Of a stretch of 64,000 nucleotides of DNA, positions 21,996-34,600 are shown one piece after another. Position numbers and translations under genes: made by a program. Every line of letters begins with the position of its first letter. Within the stretch, counting starts at the first letter, position 1. Source of the DNA: Morinoia aosen (taxonomy: Eukaryota > Arthropoda > Malacostraca > Amphipoda > Talitridae); NCBI GenBank assembly GCA_030386875.1, contig CM059562.1, positions 66,834,201 through 66,898,200 of the forward strand, in the 5' to 3' direction. Below the pieces are notes generated by a model. That model had not been told where the DNA came from, did not search any database, and worked only from the letters and a program-made list of their open reading frames with translations.

Positions 21996-24971
21996 AGACA
22001 AGCTCACACGGTGCCCCGTGCCCAGGCTCCCTCACAGCAGCACGCATCCGTCACACCGGGCGATTTCAATTGAACAGAACATGCACCTCGAGACCCATCT
22101 CTATCCACGTATGCTGCAAAATCAAGCGATGCGCAATTGAAACATGTTGTTGCCTGACGCAAACGAGATTTTTTGTTTGTAAAGGAGAGATAAAACCCAA
22201 GCAAGAATTAGGAGATCAATAGGTAGCTTTGAGAAGCTGTTTTGCGAGTCTCTTGATGAGTTGAAGTGATGGATGTTCAGTTGCTGCTACTTGACTGCGG
22301 ATTCGTTGCAAAATTTACTCTTTGCCTCTGAAGATTTATTCCTTTAGAAATCCAATGCTATAATCGTCAAACAAATTGAAATGCAAATAATTTTTCGTCT
22401 ACGTCTAGCCAAAAACTATATTTTCAAATTTTTATTTCTTATAAACACATTTTGTCCATTGTGCTGCACAAAAATAGGCATAAGGAAACATAATAACTAG
22501 AAAATTCATAGATTTTTGTTATTTCTTGATATAATTGTGCCAACGAGAGTAAAAAGTCTTATGTTTGCCACTCTGTGGAATGAAATATAATAATAAAAAA
22601 TAGCGTTACCTTTTCTGAGTGCATACTGAACATGACAATATGTACTACACTCTGTGGTTAAAAGATTTAACCGTTTCTAGAGTCGAAATTAAATTCGTAA
22701 AATTTCAGCAACTTGATCAGCCTCACTTTCAGGAAAGTCTAAGTTCAGGAGTTAAAGTTCTCAAGCACAAATTCTAATCAGAGCCAGACTCGAAGTCGGA
22801 TTTCGTTTCCAGTTTATATAGTCTCAAATTGTACAAGTGCAGGTCATTGATCCTTCACAGCGTGCTTTCACAGCATTATTTAATGAAATTCTTAGAAGCA
22901 CATTGACCATACAAAGGGCTGCAGTTGAGAATAATTACGCGTTTTAATTTATTAATTGAAAATAGAAAACTTACCCCTTTATTACAATGCAAAACATTAT
23001 CTAAGTAAGTGGGACAAACTGTTGTTTTGCTAATTAAGTCGAAGTAAGCAAAAATTTATGTCGTGTAATTCAAGGATAAACTATTTTCTAAATTCAAATG
23101 TTAATTTAATTTGTACAGTGTTAGATTCAAGGCTTAGAACTTCCTATTTTCTTTCATTGTCCATGAAACAAATTCATGGCAAGCGTTCAGAACTAATCTT
23201 CGATATCATTCCTCATCTAGGTAATGAAGTAGCAAGCAAGTAAGGGACGATTTTTCTTAGGAACAAATTGACTTACAATCATGCAACAATTGTTTTGAGA
23301 TAAACGTATCGTAAATATATACATAAAAGCGTTATTTTCATTCCCTAACTGAAAATACGTTTGTAAATCTATTTTATCCTTATTTTTTTTTTGTATATTC
23401 ATTATTTATTCAGGCTCGTGCACATTTGAGAGAAATATTCTTGCTTGAATATTAATGAACCTTTGGAGCAAGTTTTTCGAGAGATGCTCTAGAAAACTTC
23501 AAACTTCTACGAGCACGGAAGCAGTCACATTTGAAACTGTTGGCTGAAGCGTTGACTAAACGTATTTTGAAACGTAGTCGTAGAAGATTATTTATTTACG
23601 TAACGACTATGAAAAAAAATATTTAAAATACCTGAACACCAACCAAACGCTTATTAAGTCAATTGAATCGTCGTATCTTGATTCGCCGGAGATGCGACAG
23701 CGGAGCAATTCATCAGGAGCACCTCACAAGCATACTTCGGAGCGTGAGCCAGGCCGTATCCCGTATCGCACCGCCCGCAGCCCCCTTGTGTTCACCCGAT
23801 GAGGGGTCTCAGCTCCACGACCAGATGTCAGTCGTAAACAAAAAGATAATCTCAGTGATGCTTTTCTGACAACCCCAGATATTGCAGGGGCTTCTGCAGT
23901 CGCCCGAATAAAAGTCTCGTAAAGATGGAGAACTTCTTGATACTGAGTTGCCACAGAAGCATGCGAGTGACAGTACTAGTCCAGACAAGCATTCTGCTGC
24001 GCACAACCCGTACGTTCAGTGAGTCCTGACTAGACAAGCATAGGAGTTGAGAAGTTCGAGCTTGTTTTGCAGTTATAAATGTTAGGCTAGCTGAAGTAGC
24101 TAGTGATGAGTGACGATGCTATAGATTGCTTGTAAATGTAGATATATGTTTTGATCATTTTTTACATAATTTTCATCTACCGCAGTGCCGTATATATGCT
24201 AAGTAGCATTTTGCATCGCATGCTCCATTTGTGTGTTATATACCAGAGCACTTCAATCGGGGGAATGAAAGCATTTTTCGAGATGCCACACTTCATATCA
24301 CATTATTGCAGTCCATATACGTTAAGATGATTTTCAGTTTCTGAACTACAGTTGGGAAATTCATAACAACATCGATCAAAAGCTTCAAAGTGTTAGGCTG
24401 GACACAAAGTACTTGTCTACAGTATATTCAGCTTATTATTGACTTTGAGGCTTATGAATCATGGCATAGCTTCTCATGACAAAATATCCTTCACAACGTT
24501 GAAATTGCTTTTTGCAGTTTTTCTAGGAAACGAATCGTGCCAATTTAGCTAAATGCATCTGACTTTATTGGCAAAATTTTCCTACGCACGAATTTAATTT
24601 ACCTTTTGCAAAAATCTAAATTGCTTACATGAATGCGACAAAGCGAAATTGAAATCATATGGCAAGTGAGATAAGTCTTCCAGCCTTTAAAACCACCAAC
24701 ATCCTCCAGCTAGATCATTCTTGCTGTATTTATAATACGAACACCAGGGTTATCATAAGAAAAATCGAGAAAAATCAAGATGCTGGGACAGAAACCTGAT
24801 CTTACTTGCTGGCAGGAAATTTATGGATTCACACGAGAGATCGAGTAGCAGGCCATAGAACCCAAACCTTCCATCCTTACGAGACTTTCCTGCAGGACCC
24901 TCACAAAAAGGGAGGTGAGTCTTTGCTGTCATTGTGGCGTGCGCTCATAATCAATCTGCGAGCGCTATCAG
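21996..24971. other. No recognised gene
   Basis: I see only short, mutually overlapping open frames. A slightly GC-richer patch lies at 23680-24010 with open frames on both strands. None resembles a known protein. Confidence 0.5.
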
Positions 24972-25063
24972 TTGGCATTTATGCAGAGACACCATGTTTC
25001 ATCACCGGTGACAATGAACAGCAGCTATTCAGCATTGCGGCGATAGCAGAGCAGTGAAGCTGC
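24972..25063 (-). pseudogene. Mariner-family transposase scrap around the first catalytic Asp
   Basis: On the minus strand 25063 to 24972 reads SLLCYRRNAE, a stop, then LLFIVTGDETWCLCINAN and a stop. VTGDETW (24992-25012) is the hallmark of the first catalytic block of mariner transposases, and LLFIVTGDE with a following CL-IN pattern fits that family. The flanking sequence has decayed beyond reliable reading and no terminal repeats were found. The short length leaves some chance of coincidence. Confidence 0.6.
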
Positions 25064-28000
25064 TGCTGTTACTCGAGGTACGCGATTACGATCAATCAAA
25101 CAACAGGTCACCGTGTGGTCCAGCTGGAACAGCTTTTATTGTGTTTCTAACAAATGAAAACTGTTTGTTTTGAGTTCGTAAGGTCTTCGGACAGCATGTG
25201 GGATGTCACACTAGTGCGTACTCTTCCCAAATCACGGAGATGTTCGAAATTGGGGTGCGATTCTTGTCTAGAGGAAAGTGAACTATCAAGACTACAAAAC
25301 GTGTAGGAAATAACAGTAAAAATGGCACTATTTTTAGACAAATGTGGTATTCAAATGCTCAGCGCATCTCTGAATTTGCAAGATTTAGCAAAACAGAACA
25401 AATAGCTACGGAGAAATCGTTATTTCTGATGGATTTCTCCTCACCGAGTCCATGAATGAAGAAAAATTGTAATGCACTCACATTTATACTGTTATGCATT
25501 TTTTATGGCTGCAATCACTTAAAAAAATCTAATTCAAATTCAACTGTTTTCAAGAAACAGCAGGACAACAATTATTATCTGTTCTGTGAACCATGGACGG
25601 ACTCTCAACAAGAATATAAAATACTGTTGTCAGTACCAGGATGATAGAAAACAAATATCAACATGATCTATTTATTTCCTATTTATTCACGTCTTTAAAG
25701 CCAAATTTACTATCTAAATTAGTCGTCCAGCTGTGTGCTCCTTGAACAGCTGTTGCTGTGCAGCAATATCAGATTCAGTGGAAGCTGGAATAATATAATC
25801 AATTCGGCCCTCATTATTATTTCTCACATTTTGCCTCTTGAAACTTTATTCATTTCTTGGTTTTTATTGTCTCTACGAAAACTTTTCTTTGAAAGATTAA
25901 AATTCACTCGGATTGATAAAAAAAATATTGTTGTTTGTTAGTTATGATGCTTCATGAGTGTTTTTGCACGGAAAATTGAAAGAAATAGGACTCCATAGGA
26001 GATATTAGACTATCTAATTAGAAATTCCGGGCAGTCCCTAAATAAACCAGCTAGAAATATTTTTATTTGTTCTAGTGCTCTCCAATGAGTAATGCGCACG
26101 AAATTACAATATAAAGACCCTACACCTCAATAATTCAGAATCTGTTTTGTGTCTGCATACTGCAGGAAGGAAATGAACTAGCGATGTAAATTGAAAGATT
26201 AGAAATAAAAAATGATGATAATACGTGTACTTCATGACAAATTTGCATCAGTGCAAACTTGAAGCAGGGTTTGAATTAAAAAAAAGAGCGATTTATGTAA
26301 CTGGAAATAAGTTTGTGAGATAATATTTTTTGAGCTGTGATGTGGAGACGAAGAAAATAACAGCAGTTTTGATGAAAATGAAGCACGAGATAAGCATGAC
26401 ATGTTAACGAACTGAAGCATTTCCGGAGTAATTTTTAATGATGTTTTGAATGGGTCAACCTGCAAATGAGTTCCATAATTTCAGTATGGTCACGAAAAGC
26501 ACTGCGAATAACAGGTCATTTTTCTAATTTTCAATAAAGTGAAATGAACGCGATACCTTAGAAATAATTTAATTTGGTGTTGTTACTGTCACATGAGTCT
26601 TTTTATTATGAATAAAATGGCGTGCAATTGTTTTCATTGGACACGGAATACTTATTCTGAGTTCATTCAAATTTTGGCAGTTTAAACGTTTTTAAACAAT
26701 TAGGTTCCCTCAGAAGTTGAAAATTCAACTAATTGAGTCCGACACTCATATTCATTTAGATCGTAAAATTTTTGATGGCCTAACTAATGCGAACTTTGCT
26801 GTTCTTGCTCTTGTTTTTTTTCAATTTCGTACGCTTCTGTCCTCTACTAGTAGGGGGAATGGGATTTCCTCAAAACGAATATTCCTGCATATCATTAATT
26901 TTACCCACCTTATGAGCAGAAAAAGAACTGAAACCCAACAGCCGTTTTGAATTAGCCGTTTTACCTCATCCGAGTTTTTGCTGTTCCGTACTCTCCTGCG
27001 CTCATTCAGTAGTTCTTCAAGAAGAAAGCCGATGCCATTGCTGATAAGCAGATAGGGGAGCGTGTACTAATGACCGCCCAGTAACCTCTTGCCACGCAGG
27101 GCAGCGAGCGGCACTCGGCAGTCGGCTGCGATGCGGTCTGGTAACTTGATATACCAGGGGCAACTGATAAGCGCAATAATGGAGTGCAATTAGCACCCAG
27201 CCATGACACTTGACATGTGTTTTCTCAGCACTCGAGCTGCCCTCTATGGTTGCTCTTGTATTCTAAACAATGATCAACGACGTGCTTATCACGCCTGTAG
27301 GTTACAAGGCGCGATCCCAGAGTGATTTCATTAAACTAGTTTACATACTACACGACGAGACGCGCGCATTTAATGCTCTTCTCAGACGATATTAAAGGTA
27401 ATACAAAGGCACTACTTTGAATTCTTAACATATAATTTAAATAACATTATCGAAAAATTAACTAGTATTGCGCAAAGTTTGCTATGATACGAAGGCGTCG
27501 CTGAGCAATGTGCAACTTAAGGACACTCGGGCAGTGCGTGCAAGGAAAGATAGTTAGTGTTTCTGCAGACTTTTACCTTCACAAGAGGGATGTAGTGATA
27601 GAAACCGATGTATATTAATAAACAACAAGTATTATCAATAATGAGTCAAAGTTTTACAATAAGTAAATAGTAAATAGATAATAGATTGGCAACAAGTGAT
27701 ATTTAACATTCCGAAGCAGGCGCGAGCGTTTTCTAGCATTTCTTTAAAGTAGGTACAATTAAAACTTCCTGATATTTGCCACTTTAAATTAGGAGAGTAA
27801 GATGGTAGACATTTCATATGATATATTGAGGTTGTATTTGAGGAGACTTGGAGGACCGCCATTCTGATCCCGTGGTATTTGTACATTCCCAACTTGCTAC
27901 TGTTATGTTATAAAGCTAACGTAGGAACCATATTATATATCATGTAGTTTTAAGATGATCAACACGAGTTACTGTAGTGAATTAGAATAGGATCATATTT

Positions 28001-31000
28001 TGGTTTTCACAAAATTTAGCGTGAGAATCTCGTTTCAATTCAAATAGATTTTTAAGGTGTGGAATATTATTTTAACGGAATCCCAATTTATCACATGAAT
28101 CACGATAAGTGAACTGATTAAATTTCATATGCGCTACTTTGATGGCAAAAACTTAAGAGACAACGTAACCCAAACGTGAACGATAGCTTTCAAATTTCGA
28201 ATTTGCTAGCTATGCACAAAAATTTTGCTGCAATCGAGAGCTACAGCCATTTTCCGGCTGGATAATTTATCGAAGAACATTCCAAATAGTACAAATAGCG
28301 TATTTTTTCTTTTGGGGATATCTTTGAACACAAAAATTAGACACAAATAGGACTTAAGCCTTCCTTGAAAGCTGGAAAATTTTTACGAACAGTGATACAA
28401 TCACAAACGTGAGAACCTGTAACAAACACACACCATTGCAATACACCTTCATTCTATTAATTTTTTAACCATTGATACTAGTATAATATAGCTTTTTTTA
28501 TCTAAAGTTGTTAAATGAAGCACATGGCTACTGATAAATCGGCATCCAGATGCAAGAACTTCTACTTTCATTTACAATAAATTTTAGGGTAGTCAAGGTA
28601 GGGAAGTGAACTGCAGACTCAAATAAGTGCATGTATTAAGCAACTACATTGAGAAGTTTTCCAAGGTTAACAGTATTTTTAATTAAAATAAAGTACTCTT
28701 TAACTAAGTTGTACGAATGCAAAATAAATTTCTCTGATCAATTAAGAAATAAAGTTTTAATATAGGATAGTGAGTTGAATATGTGTTGATTGGGAGTACG
28801 TTAGTTGAAGGTGTGTTCTACATTTGGTAGAGTGCTGTTTACACGAAAAAAATATTGAGGAGCGATTCAATGAAAACAAATTCAGGGGAAAATTTAAAAG
28901 CCTCTCTTTTTCATAAATGAACTGAAAATTTTTATGACATATAAATGAACAGGCAATCGGCTTCGGCTAAATTGATCATACATTCTTCGAACTAAAGGGG
29001 TGAAAATTTTACTGCTGCTACTCCTAAACAAATCGAGGCGAGGGAGGGAGCTCTGTATTGTTGAAAAACACAGCACCATTATTTTTCAACTTCGAATGAG
29101 CTCAACGAAAGGCTTTACAAAGCAGCAAAAGCGTGTAAGGTTCCTTTTTGTATTACTGAATGTTCCTCGCAGCCTAACTATTGGTCGTTTTACTAGCACC
29201 TCACTTCAATCTCGAATCCAAAGCTGGACATTCTGAGTTTGTGAAGAGTCTCAACTGTTGTAGGATCCACAACACAGAGGACTGCAAACAGCGGTGAGTA
29301 ATCATCCTGCTCATTGCAATTGTCACTCCCTTAATATCCTTTGAACTCAAAAACACACAGCATTTCCAAAATATTGTTATTTCCAGGCCTGATTGAGGAG
29401 AACCGTAGACGATTGCCAGCTGATTGTAAAAACGAGCACTAGTTTTCTCTGACACTGAGAGGAGACTAATGACACGGCTTCACTTGGACACTTTCTCTTC
29501 ATTCAAATTTAGATTTGCTAGTTCAAATTTTTATGGTAATTATGAAAAACAAGTGAACAGCGTGATAGACTGTGAACTAGATTAGAAATTCTGTGCACCA
29601 ACTTCGAACCCCAGAATCATAAATATTTAATGGTTGTCATTAGCAATATTATAAAACCCCATTTTATCATGTCAGTGGTATTTTCTGCGGTGTTAGATGG
29701 AAGATAACCAAACATGAATGGGGACCTAATTTTGGCTTAAAAAATCTCTTTATCAGACCACATGTGAGAAATATTTTTTTGAAACCAGATATGTGAGTGT
29801 ATCTCCCGTTAGAGACGCTCTTTTCGACCCTTGAGACAAGCCCAACCAATTTTTCAGCATCAGTTGCTTCCAAAACATGTCGCTAGGGTGTCCCAACTCC
29901 CAACGTCAACAAGAGAAAATTAGGTTGGGCTTCTATATTCGGGTGCAGTCCAACAAGGATTGCTCATCATTTGAGTAATTCATCGTTACAAGCCCAATTT
30001 TCACACTAAACGATTCCCTTCACGCTCTTCAGCTTTAATTCAATCCAAAGACAGGAGTCGGGCTTCAGACATTGTTTCGCTTAAGAGTGAGGGACCTTGA
30101 ACTCCCTAATTCTTGTTTTCGAATAAAATATTTAATGTTGTGTTCAATGCTAACTTCGAAGCATCTCTCCCTTCACCACATCCATAATTTGTCAAATTAT
30201 ATAACTTTCCATTTTTGAAAAATATCGATCGATACTAATTTCAGAACATCTCTTCTTTTGAGAATTTTGCACTTCATCAGATTCTATTACTTTAGTCATA
30301 TGCGCGCGGTTGTTTCTGCCAGTAATGTAAAGCCACGCAAAGGCTCAAGACAATTTATTCCTTTCCTCGGTTTCTTCGAATTACCTTGTCTTTAGCGAAG
30401 AATACTTCTCGAAGGTTTTCGACGATCTTCCAAATTTATTCGAACGCCTAAAATACTTGTGGATGACAAGCATGCTGGCTGTTTGTACACTTGTGTTTGA
30501 TGAAATTTGAAATTCCATTCTAGATATAATTGACCGAGTAAGTCGACTTATTCACGCTATAGGCTAAGCTACCATTACGATAACGTGAAATGTTTTTAAA
30601 ATCTAGCCAAGGGGACTATGCATTATTTTAAAGAAATTAAATGAAGAATAAGGGTTGATGTGCCCTAGTTGTTATAAATGCATACATATCGTGAGGGTAC
30701 AAAATCCCGCAATGGCTCGAAATTACTCGGCTGAGTAAGTTGAAAATCGGGAATTGAAATATGGCTTCATGGCTTCTCTCACGCTGAGATCGAGAACTGA
30801 GAACTAAACACTGGATGTGAGAGAACTGAACATCCCCATTTTATTTCATATGCAGTTGTTGTGAGTTGGTCACTCTCGAGTAGAATCTAACCATGAGCAA
30901 TCCGTACAAATATCACACATCGACACACCACCATGAGCGAACCTACAGGCTCGCGCTTAGACTTCAGCACGGTACTTTCTGTGTAGCTCGTTCTGTGACG

Positions 31001-31322
31001 AATGCAAGCCCCTAACATGAAAATAAAACACCAAGATGGCACCTCCAGACCGACAAATAGCAAGCGTCCAATGTCACCTCACTGAAAATAGTGAACAGCC
31101 TGGAACTTCCGAAGTTTTGCGCGTTTAAGAAGAGCTCAAAGCCAAGCAGTGTCAGATTATGCAGTCTTTCCAGCGACAGCGTTCGACGAAAACCTTTCTC
31201 TCTTCTCTCACCCTACAGTTTATAGCCATATTCAAGAGCCCTAACATCGGGCTTAGAGCAAGCAACATTTAACTTCGCCGCTCCTTGACGATGCCAGCAG
31301 TTTGCTCTCTTCTAAGAGCAGA
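25064..31322. other. No recognised gene
   Basis: AT-rich, with no motif recognised. A 62-codon plus-strand frame at 25456-25644 begins with a signal-peptide-like hydrophobic stretch, but nothing else supports it as a gene. A GC-richer patch lies at 26990-27210 without a long frame. Confidence 0.5.
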
Positions 31323-31563
31323 ACAAGCGCTTCTAAACAACAGCTCCATTGGGTGAACGCTTTTACACAAGTGATTCTACAAGAGCGCTCGTACACAAGC
31401 TCATGCACAAGAGCGTCCAAGTAAACGTTCCTTCACTGAACAAGTGCTTCCTCATCAAGCGCTTCTACCCCAGTGCTCCTTGACAAGCGCTCCTAATGAG
31501 CATTATTACAGCCAAGCGCTCCTTCATCAGCGCCTTCTCTCCGAAAGCTCCTCGTTCCGCTCC
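31323..31563 (+). repeat. Degenerate short tandem repeat of about 14-16 bp
   Basis: The word ACAAGCGCTCCTTC and close variants recur about 15 times with irregular spacing. AAGCGCTT, itself palindromic, is the best preserved core. No long frame runs through it. Confidence 0.6.
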
Positions 31564-34510
31564 ATATGACAGGAGCTGACAGCTCAGACCTATGCCAACC
31601 ACTTCTGTAACTTAATGTGCACTGCAGCATTAGCTCGCTAACCCCCATGGCGAAGCAACCAAAGCTCGCCGTCGAGATCTTGAGTCGTCAACGACGGCGG
31701 CGTAGCCACTAGCCTGAGCTCACAAATCATGACAGTTATCAACTGAGGTCTCGTTACCGACTACGTGAATGCGCTCATACTATTGCTTCCTCGCTCTGGG
31801 AACAGTGTATGGTGGACTTCACCTCAGGGTTTTAGTGTCACAGGCAACTAGACGACGCACAATTACTAAGCTTGTCTGTAGTACATTTACTGTCCCAAAT
31901 CCAAACTAAACATCATGCTAAACAGTCAAATTCTCGTCGTCGTCGGATTGTCAGGTAGACCTCTCACAAACCCCATTCTAATGCCCTTAATGACTAATAA
32001 AAAATACGATACAGTCTTTATTTCCTCGATCTGTACGATTTCAAGGGAAAGCACGCGTAAATTTTGTGGGCTAAGCGGGTTATATTCATGAGATGGTTTT
32101 TCAATAACAGAATAGTGTGACCATACGTAGAAATAATACCAAATGTTTCATCAGCATATTTTTCTAAAGTAAAATATAAAACGTATTTTTTACAAAATAC
32201 AGAACACAAACTCACGGTGTAACTACATAGAGCAACAGCACAAGAATGTCATCCATGTTGACAAAATTAGACGAATACTATTCCTATTATAAAATATTTT
32301 CCATTGTGTGTAACCGCGAAGTGCATGCTAACAGCCCAACAACAGATCTTTGTACATATTACCTGAAATTTCCGCTATCCTTGATTAAAACGTTGAAAGT
32401 GTTTCCCCAGCGCTACAGAAGCATCGAGTCTCGCGCATGTCATGCAGCGCACGAACCCAAAGCCTTGAAAAAGAGGGTACATTATTTCAGAGTGGAGAGC
32501 GTCCTCATACTCACGTTTTCTGATATGATTAATTGCTCTCGCTATTATTGCGAGCTCCATGACTCGTTAATTGATGCGCTCGTGCCATTTAATTAGCTCT
32601 CGTCCGGCCGACCGCCCGTTTGTGACTTGATGGCAGTGCCGTGCGCACTTGTGCCGACCTCGCCTGTTTGAACTGGTTTACACTTTCTTAGGCGAACTAA
32701 AGTTGCACTCCCATCACCAAATGGGGCTTCAATTTTTTGTATTACACTAGGTTCATTCCAACATCGCGAAAGAGGATCTGCAATTTTCTCGTTAATGACC
32801 AAATATTTTGCTCCGCAACCTGGACTAAGTTTGTTATGCTGTTATGTCTCGTGCTGTTCTTCGGAAGGTGTCGGCGTCGGGCCATGCAGCTTCAAGTTCA
32901 AGTAAGAATGGGTGCTCTTAGTCACTCTTCTTGGTACAGTAGTTTTGTCATAGGATAATTGTAAATTGGCAAGCTGACCCTCAGCGTGAGAGAAGTAACC
33001 TGTAACAGCAACCAACAACAACATTAGATCTAGGGTGTGGGGAATTTCCTCTGGAAAGGAATAAGGAAAGTAATGACTCATATTACGGGTTTAGTTTTCT
33101 GTTAGATGTTAATTTTATTCTTGTGTCTAACAAGTAGTAATATATGCACATCATCATAGTAATAAGTCTATGAATCTTTCCATATCATCCTAAATAACGC
33201 ATTACAGCAACAGAGCTATTGTGATATGGAATTAATTACAATATCGATTGAGCGCAAAAAGTAGCCTAATTAAACTGTATGTCAAATTTACGACAGTGCA
33301 CTCTCAAATTAACGCTTAAGAACTACATTGCCAAAAGCTTGCTTGAGACATTGTAAATTTATTCACACTACATTGATCTATTCGTTTCAAATACATTTGA
33401 GTAAATGTATTCAGTGGCAGCAACTTTTATTTTTACATTTGGGAAAAATCAGCATACTTGTCAACATAATCAAGCTCAAACAATCAAGTTATGCGTTCGT
33501 TCAAAATGTACAGGCAGTAACGTTCCTCTAGTTGAAAATAAAATTTACTAACTATGTAAGTATTATCAATCTATATACTGCAATTATCAGTAAATGGTTA
33601 TTACTGGCATTTCTCTTATCCAGTTCTTCATGCTGTTATTACTCATCACCAGTTCCTAAATAATGATCTCAAATCAATCGCATTTCGTGACGCTGTAACT
33701 TGTCATCGCGCTACCTCAAATTACATATGAGAACTTGAGCAGCTCTTCCAGTCATCAGATTAAATTTACTAGAAATTTTCTTAAATGTAAAAAAAATTAC
33801 AGAAATGTTATCAATGCCAAAACTAAACTGTTACATTAACAGGGTGGGGTTGACGCATTTAAATCCTTTAATCGACAAACACGCATACACAAAAGAAATA
33901 TAGTGCCAAAAAATTGTCTTGTAAAGCAGTTTGGCGTTGCCAACAGTTGTAAACTCATTTTGTAGACTAAGGAAATAATATATTAGTACATTTACTTCCG
34001 ATTAAGCAAAAAAAAAAACATTACAAGGGTCATTAATAATAGGTCAACCACACGATCATGCATGATCTGATGTGAGACAGCTGTCGTATAAGAAGTTTGA
34101 TGCGAAATCTGAATCTTCTGAATGTTGAACTGTCTGTTGGGAAATTCATTAATCTGAGGAAGGCAATTATGCACAAAAATCCAACATGAAGGTGGGCAAG
34201 AAATTTTCAATTAAATACGGTACGACCGATTGATTTATAATCATCATCTAATATATACTACGTTTCTACGGTCAAAAATTAGTCCCAATTATTTAGCTAT
34301 CATAGTGATAGAGTTTGATTATGAATGACTGGCAGTGAATGGGACTTATTTAATCTAAATTAATTAAAATTCATCTGAAAGGACGTGTTATCGAGGATCA
34401 AATGTCTGATCCTGATGACTATGCACGAAACGTTCACTGACTGTATGCAGCCTTAGGCATCTCATCTACAATACAGGTCGAGAGGAGCTCTTTAGTGTAA
34501 CTTGAAATTG
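31564..34510. other. No recognised gene
   Basis: Mostly featureless. A minus-strand frame at 32842-33081 (79 codons) has a hydrophobic run LMLLLVAVTGYF near its start, like a signal peptide. I could not identify a product or a convincing splice site, so it is only noted. Confidence 0.45.
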
Positions 34511-34600
34511 TTCCAGCTGGATAACGCACTTCCCTATCGTTCGAGCTGGATAATGACTTATTCTTCTATCCTTCGAGCTGGACAATGACGCACTCGTTCG
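34511..34600 (+). repeat. Three-copy tandem repeat of 29-32 bp
   Basis: Each unit starts TTCGAGCTGGATAATGAC or a close variant (starts at 34511, 34540 and 34572). The three copies differ in length and have diverged. Confidence 0.7.
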
